Assembly: GCA_963971305.1 (NCBI GenBank)
Contig: OZ020304.1
Span: 20,938,103 to 21,002,102 of the forward strand
Origin: Arcuatula senhousia
Lineage: Eukaryota > Mollusca > Bivalvia > Mytilida > Mytilidae
Length of the DNA stretch: 64,000 nt
Direction of reading: 5' to 3'
Within the stretch, counting starts at the first letter, position 1. Each line of letters opens with the position of its first letter. The translations under genes and the position numbers were made by a program. The notes under the pieces were generated by a model, which did not search any database, was not told the origin of the DNA, and saw nothing but the letters and a program-made list of their open reading frames with translations. Below are positions 45,201 to 55,390 of the stretch, piece by piece.

Positions 45201-47838
45201 CATAACAAATAAATACTTACAATAAATTTTCTTGAACCATATCTTCTTTCAAATATTCTAAAGTAATATATTAGGATAGAACAACAACACATGTCTTTTA
45301 GATCTAAGTAGGCAACCTTTGACATAAATATTCTCCATAGCTGAAAAAATATATATCTTGATTAAATAAATGAGAAGGGTTTTACTAAAATTAAATCAGA
45401 AATTCAATTGCTAAGTTCATGCTATTTCATAGTCAAAATAACTACGATAAAGATATTGAGGTTTTTTTTCTTTTTTGTTTACAGTAAATTTTGTTTGAAA
45501 TGGTCTTTCAATCCTAATTCAATTTTTGGTAAATGAAATTATATGTATACAGATGATATGTTCCATTGTTTGAAGAGCTGTACGAGATGCTGACAATGTG
45601 TAGACTGTGTTGCAACAAGCACAAATTGCTTTAGCTCTCCTGCAGCTCCATAGTTTCATATTATTCCGACATTTTTGTGTTTCTGATTTGCAGTTTAGTT
45701 GTTTTGTGTGTCATGTGTGTGTTGTGTGATTTATTTAGTTGTCTTGTTGATCAACTGATTTTCTTGATTCAAAGTTAATATTTCTGGACTATTCAAATAC
45801 TTACCTGTTGTTTTTCAACAACTAGTTGAGGACTGTACAATAAATAATGTCTGTATTGATTAAATGGAAAATTCAGAGCAAATGAAGATAACAGTGTAGC
45901 TGTAAGCAGGCCTTTACTGGATGGTGCTTTGTCTGAAAAGCATGATAAAACATTCATGTTTAGTGGGTTAAAAGACGACATCTGAATGACAAACAAGAAA
46001 AGAATAGGGTCTCTATAGCGGAATAAAACTACAATGTGTAACATGTCATTAGGACTATTATCATGATAATCATGTCTGGCAACTTTGAGAAACTCCCATT
46101 ATGTACATGTATTAAGGACTAGTATTTTTGGCACACACTAGTGTCTAACATTGACATGGGAATTGAAAGACCGTTGAAAATCTCCTGCTTTTTTCGTCCT
46201 ATCTACAGGTAAAAAATCAAAATCTCCAGCTATTTCATGGCAGAATGGCCATATGTGCAATGTACATGCATGTTATAGACCATTGGAACTCGATAGCCTT
46301 AGACGGCAGCTAATCTAGGAGAAGGAAAACTCTGATTCAAAACCAATCAAGCTATGGACATGATGGAAGAATGGTGGGGAGACCATTTTAGGCCCCGGCA
46401 TAAGATTGCAATGGGAGCAACAATGGGAAAGGGCGTATGAGAGTACATCTTATTCCACTGGCCAGTGGCCTGTATGGAGAAGACTGCATCCAGAGGTCTT
46501 CACAGAAAAGTACTGGAACAGTTGGATAGGCCAGTTAACTGTTCACTGGTATTACATGTACATGTACCTTTGATTACAGAAACAGAAAGCAACATGGAGA
46601 GGTGTTGTTGGCTTGTTGCTGGCCTATGTACTTCCCTGCTACAAAAGGCTTAAGTCAAGTTAAAGTAAGTCATAGAAAAAGTGACAATATCATTGTGACG
46701 TCAAAACTTATATTTACGGAACTTTTAATATAAATTAACAGAAGCTAAGTGTGTTTCAAAGTTTTCCTGACTATCTCAATCCATTTTAAGTCTTGTGAAG
46801 GCTAAACATAAAATTTTGACTTGCTCCATTACAGGACATGGGACCCTTTTATAGCTCCGCCTAATCAAAAAGTCAAAGGAGCTACATGTATAACAAATTA
46901 TGTGTAGTGTACACGCCTCACAAGTTGCAACCAAATATTGTTACTTGGAAGTTTATTAATTAATACTAAGTGAAAGAACACTTTTTGCAAGAATCAGAGA
47001 ATGTCACTCCATGTGAAATTTGTCACAGATCTTAAATTTACCAAAAATGATACGCTCCCGAAGGGAGCTATAATGGTAGAAATGTCAATATTTTAGTTGT
47101 ACTATGAGCTGAATTTTCCTTCAACGTCCGGTATAGCACACGCTTGTTTTCCCGAACTTTCGACGTCTTTTTAAGGTTTTTATCTTTGAAAATTTTAGAC
47201 GTCATTAAACGCTCGCATAACCCACAAGAAAAGCTAGTTTGTTTTTATTTTCGAACAAAAAAAATATAAAAAATTAATTGAAACCTCGGGAGCGTAACAG
47301 GTTTTACCTGCCTCATATTAGTAAAGCCTGTATTTCAAGCCAGAACGGCCTAATTATTTGGACTAGGGAGCGATAATGGTACAAATGTCAATATTTTAGT
47401 TGTACTATGAGCTGAATTTTCCTTCAACGTCTGGTATAGCACGCGCTTGTTTTCCCGAACTTTCGTCGTCTTTTTAACGTTTTTATCTTTGATAATTTTC
47501 GACGTCATTAAACACTCACGTAACCCACAAGAAAAGCTAGTTTGTTTTTATTTTCGAACCAAAAAAATTAATTGAAACCTCGGGAGCGTAACAGGTTTTA
47601 CCTGCCTCATATTAAGATGTATATTCTGTAATTATTCAACATAATTATGCATGATATGCGTAAAAATCATTTGCAACTGACAAATAATCCCACAGACAAC
47701 ATTTCCAAACAGTCAATCTTGAACGGAAATAAAGAAATTACTTTCTTCGTCCATTAATAGCGTGTTTGAACCAGTTTTTTTACCAGTTCCTCCTAATTTG
47801 TCTAAAATAGTGACCGATCGAGCAAATGCGCAACCCAT
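36245..47838 (-). CDS. UBAC2: UBAC2, rhomboid-like ER protein with UBA domain (10 exons)
   Basis: The model is complement(join(36245..36355,37807..37862,38381..38465,39395..39658,40188..40235,40585..40705,41304..41407,45221..45340,45805..45932,47784..47838)), 363 aa. Each junction is GT-AG and every phase closes; human UBAC2 is about 344 aa. The first Met (MGCAFARSV) follows an in-frame stop. Exons 2-6 encode hydrophobic segments with family strings DKAPSSKGLL, YLDLKD, YFRIFERRYGSRKF, LFVPYYCEVPRV and LHYILGLQ, the rhomboid-like membrane domain, which in this family is catalytically dead. Exon 7 carries GATREIQQQEHIEQLEQQM and a Gln run before NGWFNLNRRQ, matching the cytosolic linker. Exons 9-10 encode the UBA domain (QHLIDMGFSEDRVRHAL, MGF at 334-336, then NNDISSATTVLLQ). 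Known role: ER-membrane ubiquitin binding, UBXD8 retention and ERAD. Introns carry many MITEs; intron 3 holds a double tandem-array element. Confidence 0.95.
38626..38859. mobile_element. MITE-like block of AATCAAGTAATCA repeats
   Basis: CTCATGGGG at the left (followed by a 13-G run) and CCCCATGAG at the right form short inverted ends. Between them GTAATCAA(A/G)TAATCA-type words recur about seven times at irregular spacing. It lies in UBAC2 intron 7. Repeated TAATCA / TGATTA words resemble homeodomain sites, but no function is implied by sequence alone. Confidence 0.65.
38942..39118. mobile_element. 177-bp palindromic MITE
   Basis: TCAATCTATCACCAGAGGGA at the left is matched by TCCCTCTGGTGATAGATTGA at the right. 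Complementarity extends about 75 bp into each side (TAGACGCTCC, GACCTCT, CGCTAAGGAT) with a short centre near CCCCGAATTCGGGG, itself a perfect 14-bp palindrome. It lies in UBAC2 intron 7. Confidence 0.9.
39297..39320 (-). repeat. dispersed motif, third copy (inverted)
   Basis: Exact complement of the motif at 195-218 and 2288-2311. Similarity extends to the left on the plus strand (AACCAAATTAACCC, matching GGGTAATTTGGTT near 2318). No 359-bp array accompanies it here. Confidence 0.75.
39813..39998. mobile_element. 186-bp foldback MITE with ~38-bp ends
   Basis: The left end GGCTGTTCCAGCAAAATATA then CATGGGACAGGGGGAAGGCA is matched by the right end TGCCTTCCCCCCGTCCCATG then TATGTTTTGCTGGAACAGCC. 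Located in the UBAC2 intron between exons 6 and 7. No certain target duplication. Confidence 0.85.
40771..40976. mobile_element. 206-bp TA-flanked MITE
   Basis: The ends CTGTAAAAGGGGATAATTTC and GAAAATTTCCCCTTTTACAG are inverted with two mismatches and are bounded by TA on both sides (40769-40770, 40977-40978), as expected of Tc1/mariner-derived MITEs. Interior words (TTCGCG, TTTCGTGAATT) are partly palindromic. Located in UBAC2 intron 4. Confidence 0.85.
41440..41550 (+). repeat. solo monomer of the TGTCTCGCC element family
   Basis: AAGGTCATATGTCATGGTGA, CAGTTGTGTAGACCACAAC and CTGTATACCAAATATCAGAT match the 180-bp monomers at 33919-34894. No ends are present, so this is a fragment. Confidence 0.7.
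41561..41680. mobile_element. 120-bp MITE with internal 30-bp duplication
   Basis: The ends CAGACATGTTAACTTTTC and GAGAGTTAACATATCTG are inverted; TATAAAT flanks both (41554-41560 and 41681-41687). Inside, CCTCTCAGGGAGATTTT occurs twice about 30 bp apart, and AGAGTCTCCCGG is its partial complement. Confidence 0.75.
43406..44323 (+). mobile_element. TGTCTCGCC element, copy 3a with 174-bp monomers
   Basis: It starts ACAAGAGTTAACACTAAAGT then ATGTCTCGCCTGCCGGC. The body is four copies of a 174-bp unit (TCAAGGTCAAGGTCAAAAGA at 43588, 43762, 43936, 44110), unrelated in sequence to the ~182-bp units of other copies. It ends AAAAAGTTAACGCCGCCGTC, a CGN tract to about 44281, and GCAGGCGAGACA (44312-44323). 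Same ends with a different array is strong evidence of monomer exchange. Lies in UBAC2 intron 3. Confidence 0.9.
44324..45110 (+). mobile_element. TGTCTCGCC element, copy 3b with 182-bp monomers
   Basis: Directly abuts copy 3a with no left end. CAGATGCC strings at 44415, 44598, 44780 and 44962 give a 182-183-bp period; adjacent monomers are nearly identical, suggesting recent amplification. It ends in a CGN tract (about 45026-45058) and the hairpin TGTCTCGCCTTCCGCGAC / GTCGCAGGCGAGACA (45073-45110). 3a plus 3b therefore form a composite with two right ends. Confidence 0.9.
46100..46860. other. UBAC2 intron 1 sequence, no gene assigned
   Basis: The GC-richer block 46270-46650 has a 62-codon ORF (46465-46653) with no recognised domain. 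Its unusual composition suggests an old retroelement or processed fragment, but I could not identify it. Confidence 0.3.
47040..47620 (+). repeat. two direct copies of a ~260-bp repeat upstream of UBAC2 exon 2
   Basis: Copy 1 (about 47055-47318) and copy 2 (about 47365-47614) share GTACTATGAGCTGAATTTTC, CTTGTTTTCCCGAACTTTCG, AACCCACAAGAAAAGCTAGT and CCTCGGGAGCGTAACAGGTT. Two further copies lie inverted at about 49505-50345, so the repeats face each other across UBAC2 exon 1 (47784-47838). Confidence 0.88.
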
Positions 47839-48636
47839 GTACTTGTAAATAGGGTACCCTAGTCCTTGGGACGACTACTGTTTGTATATGGGTAGTATGA
47901 AGTCCTGCAGAACTTAAAACAGTCGATACCGACTCCTGTTTTGTACTGAAACTTTGAAAGAAGATGAACATGATGAAGAATATCATATATTATTTTTTTC
48001 TGAAACATTTATGCCTGTGATTCAGATGTGCAATTTCAAGTTCAATAAAACAATCATTATCACAATGATAAGCTGTTCTTACAAAATCCAGTTGTGCCAT
48101 GTAATGGACCCATGCTGATTTGTTTATCTGTTTATTTCTTGATTTCTCATTGGTTAAGTTATTTTTCCTCCATTTCGACCAGTGAGTGTTTTTTTTCGGA
48201 CCGAAACGTTTCAAATGATGTAAAACCCCGAGGACTCCGAAACGACAAATCATGTTTGCGTTTTATTTAAATTTTTTCTCCAGCATGGAATAAAAGAACA
48301 AATTGACATTGATTATAAACATTTCGCAAGATTTTGCATGGTAAAGATGGTAAACAATAAACAGCAAAAGGTATGAAACCTCACAGTTATCACACGTACT
48401 GTACAGTGTCAGGTTACAGTATTCCATTTACCCGTGTAATTCACATGTCTGTCATGTCTGTGTGTTGAATTCATTCACAAAACACTTTTGAGACAGGGAT
48501 TAATGTAAGTTAAACTATCTTACATGTATTTCCAGTATCAATCTAAGTTAAACTATCTTACATGTATTTCCAGTAATATGAGGTAGGTTTTTTAACCTGT
48601 GACACTCCCGAAATTAAAAGTTTTCTAAATTTAATA

Positions 48637-49504
48637 GGCACAGGATACGATTACGGCAAAACCGTAACAATAAGAAATTCTTATAGTTACGGCAAAGACG
48701 AAAACCGGGAACAGATAACGGGACAGAGACCGAATCATTTACGACCGTAACAATAAGAATTTCTTATTATTACGGCATTTATTATTACAGCAAATCTCGC
48801 GTTAGAGATTTACCAAACATAAGATATTTTAAAATTAACTTCTTCCGCAACTTTTTAACATTTTTTGCTTAAAAGGAAAACCTTAAACAAATGTAGAAGT
48901 ATCGCTTGTTCTCATTGATGGTAATAAAATCGTTACCGAAAACGTAACTCAAACTGAGGCAAGTGACTTGTTGACATAACTCTTTGACAAAAACATTTAC
49001 ATAAAGCAAGTAAAGTGGTTTTACCCTGAAGGATGGCCGAAGGAACTCAAAATGCGTGTTGATCTAAGGAAAAAATGCAGTATTGAACCACTGCACATGC
49101 AGTTTATTGCACGCATGTCCCCACGGCGGCATCCGTAGTCTGAGATGATCGATGCCTTGAATGGTTTTACTCGGAATAAAATAAAACCAGAAGACCATAA
49201 TTGGTTGTGTCGCATGTGCCATAAGTTATCAAAATTACTTTGAGTTAAATTCAGATTATTAAAATTTTTCGCCGCTAGTATTATATGAATTAAGAAATGT
49301 TATGTCACTCTAATTTCACAGCGTCACAATATCGATTTGCCGTAATCATAAGTGCCGTAATAATAAGAAAATTCTTATTGTTACGGTTGTAAATGATTTG
49401 GTCTCCGTCCCGTCATTCGTTCCCGATTTTCGTCTTTGCCGTAACAATAAAAATTTCTTATTGTTACGGTTTTGTCTAAATTTGCCGTAACCGTATCCTG
49501 TGCC
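48637..49504. mobile_element. 868-bp Mutator-like MITE, 9-bp target duplication
   Basis: The termini GGCACAGGATAC (48637-48648) and GTATCCTGTGCC (49493-49504) are perfect inverted repeats. Looser complementarity runs about 170 bp (GTAACAATAAGAAATTCTTA, CGGGAAC, GGAGACC and their complements). The 9-bp direct repeat AATTTAATA flanks both ends (48628-48636, 49505-49513), the duplication size typical of Mutator-like elements. The arms contain small palindromes of CGTAACAATAAGAA type. The core (48800-49330) has no coding frame. Confidence 0.88.
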
Positions 49505-49651
49505 AATTTAATATGAGGCAGGTTAAACCTGTGAGGCTCCCAAAGTTACAATTAATTTTATTCATTTTTTAAAATTCAAAAATAAAAACAAACGAGCTTT
49601 TCTTGTGGGTTACGCATGTGTTTCATGATGTCTACAATTTTCAAAGAAGAA

Positions 49652-49804
49652 CAGGGCTGTCAAGTTTTGATGAGCTGCATGTGTGAGATTTGCCGAAAAA
49701 TTGAAAGATCAAAGGAAAAAATTAAAAGATCAAAGAAATTTTCCGCAAAATTGCAGACTAGATGCGTGAGTCTCACGCGAGCTGCGTGACACTTGACAGG
49801 CCTG
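49652..49804 (+). mobile_element. 153-bp hAT-like MITE, 6-bp duplication (copy A)
   Basis: The ends CAGGGCTGTCAAGT and ACTTGACAGGCCTG are inverted; GAAGAA flanks both (49646-49651, 49805-49810). The interior has GAAAGATCAAAGGAAAAAAT and GAGTCTCACGCGAGCTGCGT. A same-length copy in opposite orientation is at 54508-54660, also with a 6-bp duplication. Confidence 0.92.
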
Positions 49805-49844
49805 GAAGAACGTTAAAAAGATGTCGAACATTCGGGAAAACAAG

Positions 49845-49997
49845 CAGTGGCGGATTCAGGGGGAGGTGGAGGGGGCGTAATTGAGAAATTAAAAAAATTT
49901 CTGTTTAAAATTGACCAAGCAACTTCAAATTTTCATCAAAATCTGACATTTTTAGCAATTATGCCCCCCCTTTCACGGACCTCTGGATCCGCCCCTG
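49845..49997 (+). mobile_element. 153-bp CAGTGGCGGAT MITE, 5-bp duplication (copy A)
   Basis: The ends CAGTGGCGGATTCAG and CTGGATCCGCCCCTG are inverted; ACAAG flanks both (49840-49844, 49998-50002), confirmed against the uninterrupted repeat copy at about 50258-50275. The second family member is at 57407-57595. Confidence 0.92.
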
Positions 49998-50345
49998 ACA
50001 AGTGTGCCAAACCGGACGTTGAAGGAAAGTTCAGCTCATAGTACAACTAAATATTGACCTTTCTACCATTATCTCTCCCTTCTGGAGCTTATTAGTTTTA
50101 CAAGCAAAAATAATTTTAGAAAAAAATATGATGAGACATGAATCAAACAAAATATATTTGAAAATGAAAACAAACTAGCTTTTCTTGTGGGTCACATGTG
50201 CGCCTGATGACATTCAAAATTTGCAAAGCAAATAGCGTTAAAAGACGCTGAAAGTTCGGGAAAACAAGCGTGCTATACTGGATGTTGAAGGAAAATTCAG
50301 CCCATAGTACAACTAAAATATTGACATTTCTACCATTATTTCTTG

Positions 50346-51323
50346 TATGAGGGTTAAAAATTATTTATTTTTTAGGTTAATCTTACTTACTGGAATCTTA
50401 CTGGATCTGTGAGGCAAAAAAATTAAGTCTGAAGACTTCTGTAGCCTCTTATTTAGGTTTGATTAATTACTTTTGTGGGCTGTTTGCTAGGATGGACTGA
50501 TTATTTTGAGGTTCCAATTTTCGAAGTTAAGATGGCTTTTAAAATAGTTAATGGATGTTGCTGATACAGCTTTCCTGGATAGATTGTTCCATTTGTCAAC
50601 TACACGTAATGAATAAAGGTAATAACAAAATTACCGAACTTGGAAAATCAATCTCAAATGTCCACAAGACCAGAAAAAACAAGGAATACATACTGGAAAA
50701 ATTGAGGATGGCAATCACTGATATCAATAATATTTACATGAAAAGGGTGTCCAGGTCTTAAGTCTTGAGCCGAAGGGTCAAGTGAGTTATTTTCATTGCT
50801 ATGCTTTTGTTGTCCGTTTGAGGGTGGCTGTCCTCTGTCCTTCGCCCGCCACTTTTTCAATAATCTTCTTCTTTAAAACCACTGAAGAGAATTTTCAAAA
50901 CTTGACCCAAGTATTAATCAGGGCATGATGATCTTTATAAATTATGTTCAGATTTTTTATTTGTCAATAAACATGGACTCTGTTACTAGAAATTAGAACA
51001 TTGGGTAAAACCACATTCAAAGGCTTATCACTTGAAAAGTAGAACAGATAGAAAAATAAAATTGATTTTAGGCTCTTCAGAATCCAAAGCTCTACAAAAG
51101 TCTCAAAATTTGGTCGAAGTTGTCAGGTAACCCTTTTTAATGGTTTTGGATCTCTAAAGGTAAAAAAAAGAGTGTTTCATGTTTTTGCCCTATTGAATGA
51201 AAACTATTGAAGATTAAGAAAAGCAGTTGATTGTATTTTGAAAAAATAGCGTTTTTTCATGTTACTGATGTACATGATGTATATGAATGTTTTTTTTTTT
51301 TTATTACCAAATTAAAGGGCCCA
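50346..51323. other. gene-free stretch before the piggyBac element
   Basis: Only short ORFs. Near 50770-50860, GTCAAGTGAGTTATTTTCAT and TGTCCGTTTGAGGGTGGCTG recall decayed ends of the GCTCACCTG tandem-array family, possibly an old fragment. Confidence 0.35.
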
Positions 51324-52763
51324 TTAAGGGAGTACGAGCCTGAGATTTTTTGTAATTAAAAGTTTTTTAAAATAGAAAATTTGGAAAGAATAGCTCAAAA
51401 TAGCTAGACTTTATGAAAAAAGTTTTCAAAACCATGGAGCCGTTTTTAAGATATAAGCACCAAAACATATGGCGGGAAAAATTCTTCTCTGGGTTTTTCA
51501 TAGGAAATACATTGAAAATTCTTTTTCTGTTTTAACACTTTCAGTACTGAATTATTTTTTTCCGCGAGTTTCCACGGCCGGTATTTATTTTCGCGGCGTT
51601 CTTCTCTGGCCTGAATTAATTTTGCTAATTGGACGATGATCATCGGGACCAGCTGTAAAATCGGCTCAGTTTATTGTTGGACAGATTTTGTTAATATCTC
51701 ACTCAATTTAAGTTCAATAAATATGTTTTCGCTTAATGTGTTCGATAATTAAATATTACAAACCGTTTTTATGCAAGCAGTGATTTATTTTCGAGTTTTC
51801 CAACTTTCTCCATTTTTCCGATTTGTGACACGAACGTATTTGTTAAATACCATCTCGAATATTTATCCCTCTTCGGAAGGCTCGCTTTTTGATAGTAACC
51901 CATATATTCCTTGAAATAATGTTATGTCTGATATAGTGTAAAGATAGAATGACAAAAAATATATAAGTCAAGAAAAAAGGGGGGTGAACATTAATGGGGC
52001 TCCAAATGGGGTCCTGTCCACAAGTACCTGTGGGATTGTTGACATCAAATTTTTATCGATCCGCCATTTGCATTCATGAGTTACCTTTCTTAGTATCGAT
52101 TTTTAATTTCCTCCTTTTGATGGTGAACCACCAATAATTAAATTTTTTCAAGGGTAACTTGCAAAATAGTAGGAAGTTGGGTTTTTGTTGTTTTTTAGGG
52201 GTTGGATGGGTGGTGGGTTATCAGTTTAACAGAATCAAACTAGTCTATGTTCACCTAAGAAAAAAAACTTTGAAATTGAAACTTTAAATAAAAAATAATC
52301 TCCAGGAGTTATATATTTTACCCAACTGATGCATGTACATTGCAAATGTCCCATGTGCATTCATATTAGCCTGAAGGTACAGATCTTAGGTCTATAGTGG
52401 TCATTTTGCATAATGAATTAAGTTCAAACTTGTAACAATCAAAACAATAGATTACCAATAACTAATGAAAATAAAGAACAAACTGAACCAAACAAGTTGA
52501 AAAACAAGAGAACATACTACAAACCAAAAACTCACCCAAAAGCCTTGAAAGATACATCAACAATGTGCGCTCCACCTCCAGAAATTTTGCTCTTGCTCAA
52601 TCCATCATGCATATGCATGACTAAACTCTCCACACATGTCCATCAAAGTTCAATTGAAAAGTTTAAGAAACACTAAATAACATCAAGTCAAAAATCCAAA
52701 ATTCCAAAAACTGGTAACAGGAACAAAAGGAAAGTTTTAGTAAACATTCTAACAACTGTCAAA

Positions 52764-54411
52764 TCAACAATAGTTTTTCTCTGTGTGGTACTTGGTGAAA
52801 CAAGCTGGTAGGCACAAGTGTTTACCGCAATCCTGGCAACCATAGTTTGTTTGTCTGACTTTGTCCTGTTTACCATTTCTACATCTCAAGTAGCAAACAT
52901 GACACCTCGACTTTGTTTCAAAAGCAGCAGGCATATGTCTCTGTACAAGCCGTAGGTCAGGGAGAATAGCTGCGGGTCTACCTCGACGAACATCCTGAAC
53001 ATAGCCAGACAGAAGTCCTTTGATAAGCATTAACGAGAAATCTAAGAAGGTAATTGTGGATGAATGGTGAGGGCTGAGAGTAAAAAGACGAAAGGCATTA
53101 AATTTCACCATCTCAAGAATTCTGAAGAAGACTTTCTTTGGCCATTTTAAGGTTTTCTGATTGTAGCTGTAATACTGTATGTACTGGTCAGCTTTGTCAA
53201 CACCTCCCCATGTTTGCAGTATAATCAACTATGGCCTTGGGACAGTTTAATTCCTTTCGAACAAAGATACCATTTTCATTTACCAGCCGACTAACTTGAC
53301 CAACGCTGTTATCATGGATGGTTGACAAGGCAAAGACATTCCTCTTATCTTTCCATGCAGTTGCGAGAAGGGGCCCTTTTTGACGTAGCTGGAAATCTCC
53401 TCTGTTGTTCACCATGGGTATAGGAGGCTTACACATAATGTCTCTGGGTAGTCCTGTCCTATTAATTCGTACAGTACCACAGGCTGCAGTGCCATAATCA
53501 TCCCACAGTTCTGTCAAAAGACTTGGTGAGGTGAAAAAATTATCAGTATACACATGATAACCCTGTCCTCGGATCCCACCACTTTCAATGCAGTTTTTAA
53601 CTACAGAAGATGCTAAGCTTCCTTCGGTTCGATTTGTTTTACCAGGATATATATCAATGTATTGAATGTAACTGTTATCTGAGCTTGCTAGCATCCATAC
53701 TTTAACTCCCCATTTGTTTGGTTTACTAGGTACATACTGCTTCAAATTGGTGCGGCCTTTAAAAGGAACCATACATTCGTCAATGCTAACATTTCTCTTA
53801 GGTACATATTCAGAACCAAACTTTGTATTTAGATGATTAACAACTGGTCGGATTTTGTACAGCGGATCGTAATTTGGGTCTTCACGTCCAGGTTCAGCTA
53901 AGTGGTCAGAGAAATGAAGATACCTAAGAATATGTGTGTAGCGGTCCCTTCTCATGGTTGAGGAGAAAATGGGCGTGGACATGAGGGGGTCTGAAGACCA
54001 GTACATTTTGGTGCTTGGCTTCTGGACAATACCCATTTGGTAGGTCAGACCTAGGAAAGCCTTCATTTCTGGTAGGGTTGGGGTGGTCCATGGCATTTTA
54101 TTACTGTTAGGCAAGTTCAAGATTTGATAATTTGCATAACTGTCAGTTTGTTCAATAAGATTTCCAATAAAACCATCATCAACAAAGAGCTTCCAGAAAT
54201 CTACAGCCTCTTTTGAGGGATCCATCCTTGTCTGAGGGCCAGTTATTCCCCTAGGAGTGAAGATATGAGGTAACCCCCTTTCTCTGATATCAAAATTGGA
54301 ATGCCAACCATCATTGTTGTCACCTGCTTCATTTAATACAATATCATTATTATCATCATCACCATCAGAGCCCTCAACATCAAATTCATCATCATCACCT
54401 ATACCCTGACC
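52764..54411 (-). pseudogene. piggyBac transposase body, one-base frameshift
   Basis: The frame 53197-54411 holds the acidic N-terminal zone (GDDDEFDVEGSDGDDD), the core with VSIDECMVPFKGR (first catalytic Asp) and YTDNFFTSPSL (second), and ends NCPKAIVDYTANM. The frame 52764-53228 continues with GGVDKADQYIQYYSYNQKTL (third catalytic Asp) and the C-terminal Cys-rich zinc domain (CHVCYLRC ... CQDCGKHLCLPACFTKYH). The two overlap at a four-C run (53206-53209, GGGG on the coding strand) with one base too many, so the third Asp and zinc domain are out of frame. All other landmarks look intact, suggesting recent inactivation or an assembly homopolymer error. Resembles PGBD4-type proteins. Confidence 0.93.
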
Positions 54412-54413
54412 TA

Positions 54414-54691
54414 GCTGCAAACATGTATCTCTTGAGGCCGCTCATTTAATATTTTTTTATTTTTTTTTATTGCGGCCAAATGGTCCGCAACTAACAAAAA
54501 TCAAGCGCAGACCTGTCAAGTGTCACGCAACTCGCGTGAGACTCACGCATCTAACCGGCAATGTGGCGGCAAATTTCTTTGATCTTTTAATTTTTTCCTT
54601 TGATCTTTCAATTTTTTGTCGAATCTCACGCATGCAGCTCATAAAAACTTGACAGCCCTGCAAGCGGCCACCAGAGCTACATGTTTGCAGC
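54414..54691. mobile_element. TA-flanked MITE in the piggyBac 5' coding region
   Basis: The ends GCTGCAAACATGTA (54414) and TACATGTTTGCAGC (ending 54691) are inverted, with further pairing (CTCTTGAGGCCGC against GCGGCCACCAGAG). TA borders each side (54412-54413, 54692-54693). It contains the hAT-like MITE at 54508-54660; without it the host MITE is about 120 bp. Confidence 0.88.
54508..54660 (-). mobile_element. 153-bp hAT-like MITE, 6-bp duplication (copy B, nested)
   Basis: The ends CAGACCTGTCAAGTGT and AAAACTTGACAGCCCTG are inverted. CAAGCG flanks both (54502-54507, 54661-54666). It is the same length as, and in reverse orientation to, the copy at 49652-49804. It is the third layer of nesting: piggyBac, TA MITE, this MITE. 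Confidence 0.92.
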
Positions 54692-54693
54692 TA

Positions 54694-54813
54694 ACCCTGA
54701 CCATTCAAGACATTTCTTAACCTTTCCTCAGCAGCAATCAACTCACGATCGGCATTAACAACATCAGATTCACTGAAACCTTCAAATTCACTCTCAGACT
54801 CATCGGAAGACAT
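54694..54813 (-). pseudogene. piggyBac transposase N-terminal fragment
   Basis: It reads MSSDESESEFEGFSESDV..., the acidic start typical of piggyBac-derived proteins, and runs to ERLRNVLNGQG before the TA MITE interrupts. Removing the MITE does not rejoin it in frame to GQGIGDDD on the other side (a two-base offset), and no canonical splice donor gives a clean join, so I treat the N-terminus as disrupted. Confidence 0.7.
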
Positions 54814-55287
54814 TTTTATAACTTTAGCAGACGTTTCATGAACTTCCAGAACCCAAAAACATTGATAGCGCATGACAAAAACAAATTTCTTCCACTGAAA
54901 AGAAGCTGCCGTGTCGAAAAGGACTCACCTGGCGCGATATTATTTACACAAACGGAAATTCTACAATAATGCCTTAAGTATTTATTCATTTTTGTTTCGT
55001 TTTAAGGTAAATAAAAGAGTTTAACACACATTTTATTACGATACTCGTTCTTCAACTTTCTGTCGCCATTTTGCGATCACATGATTTCCGACACTTCCGT
55101 TCTAATTTTAGAACATAAAAAAAATCCGAAGTTTATAATTAAATTTTTTCTTTGTTAACGGCTAGAATGGGATAAAATTGCTATCGACGAAACTTCAGAT
55201 ATATGACAAACATATTTTATTATCAAAAGGTAAATCAGAAGCTATTAAGTGGTTCAAAACTCGAATTAAAAAAAATCACGTGTTCTA

Positions 55288-55390
55288 TGTATCCTGAGGG
55301 ATACACTCGCCCTGCGCACCGTGTATCCTACAGGATACATTCGCCCTGCGCATTGTGTATCCTACAGGATACATTCGCCCTGAAAGGGTT
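55288..55390. repeat. 34-bp subterminal tandem repeat in piggyBac
   Basis: Three units start at 55288, 55322 and 55356. The consensus begins TGTATCCTACAGGATACATT and continues CGCCCTGCGC. GTATCCTACAGGATAC is a perfect 16-bp palindrome in units 2 and 3. About 180 bp inside the right terminus, it is a plausible transposase-binding array, though short repeats of this kind can also be neutral. Confidence 0.85.

Larger units (their letters stand above)
49505..50345 (-). repeat. two inverted copies of the ~260-bp repeat, with nested MITEs
   Basis: Complement copies of the repeat at 47040-47620: AAACAAACGAGCTTTTCTTG, then (interrupted) ATTCGGGAAAACAAG, AACCGGACGTTGAAGGAAAG and TCAGCTCATAGTACAAC; a second uninterrupted copy is at about 50100-50345. 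The first copy is broken by two MITEs (49652-49804 and 49845-49997), and comparison with intact copies gives the exact pre-insertion sequence for each. Confidence 0.85.
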
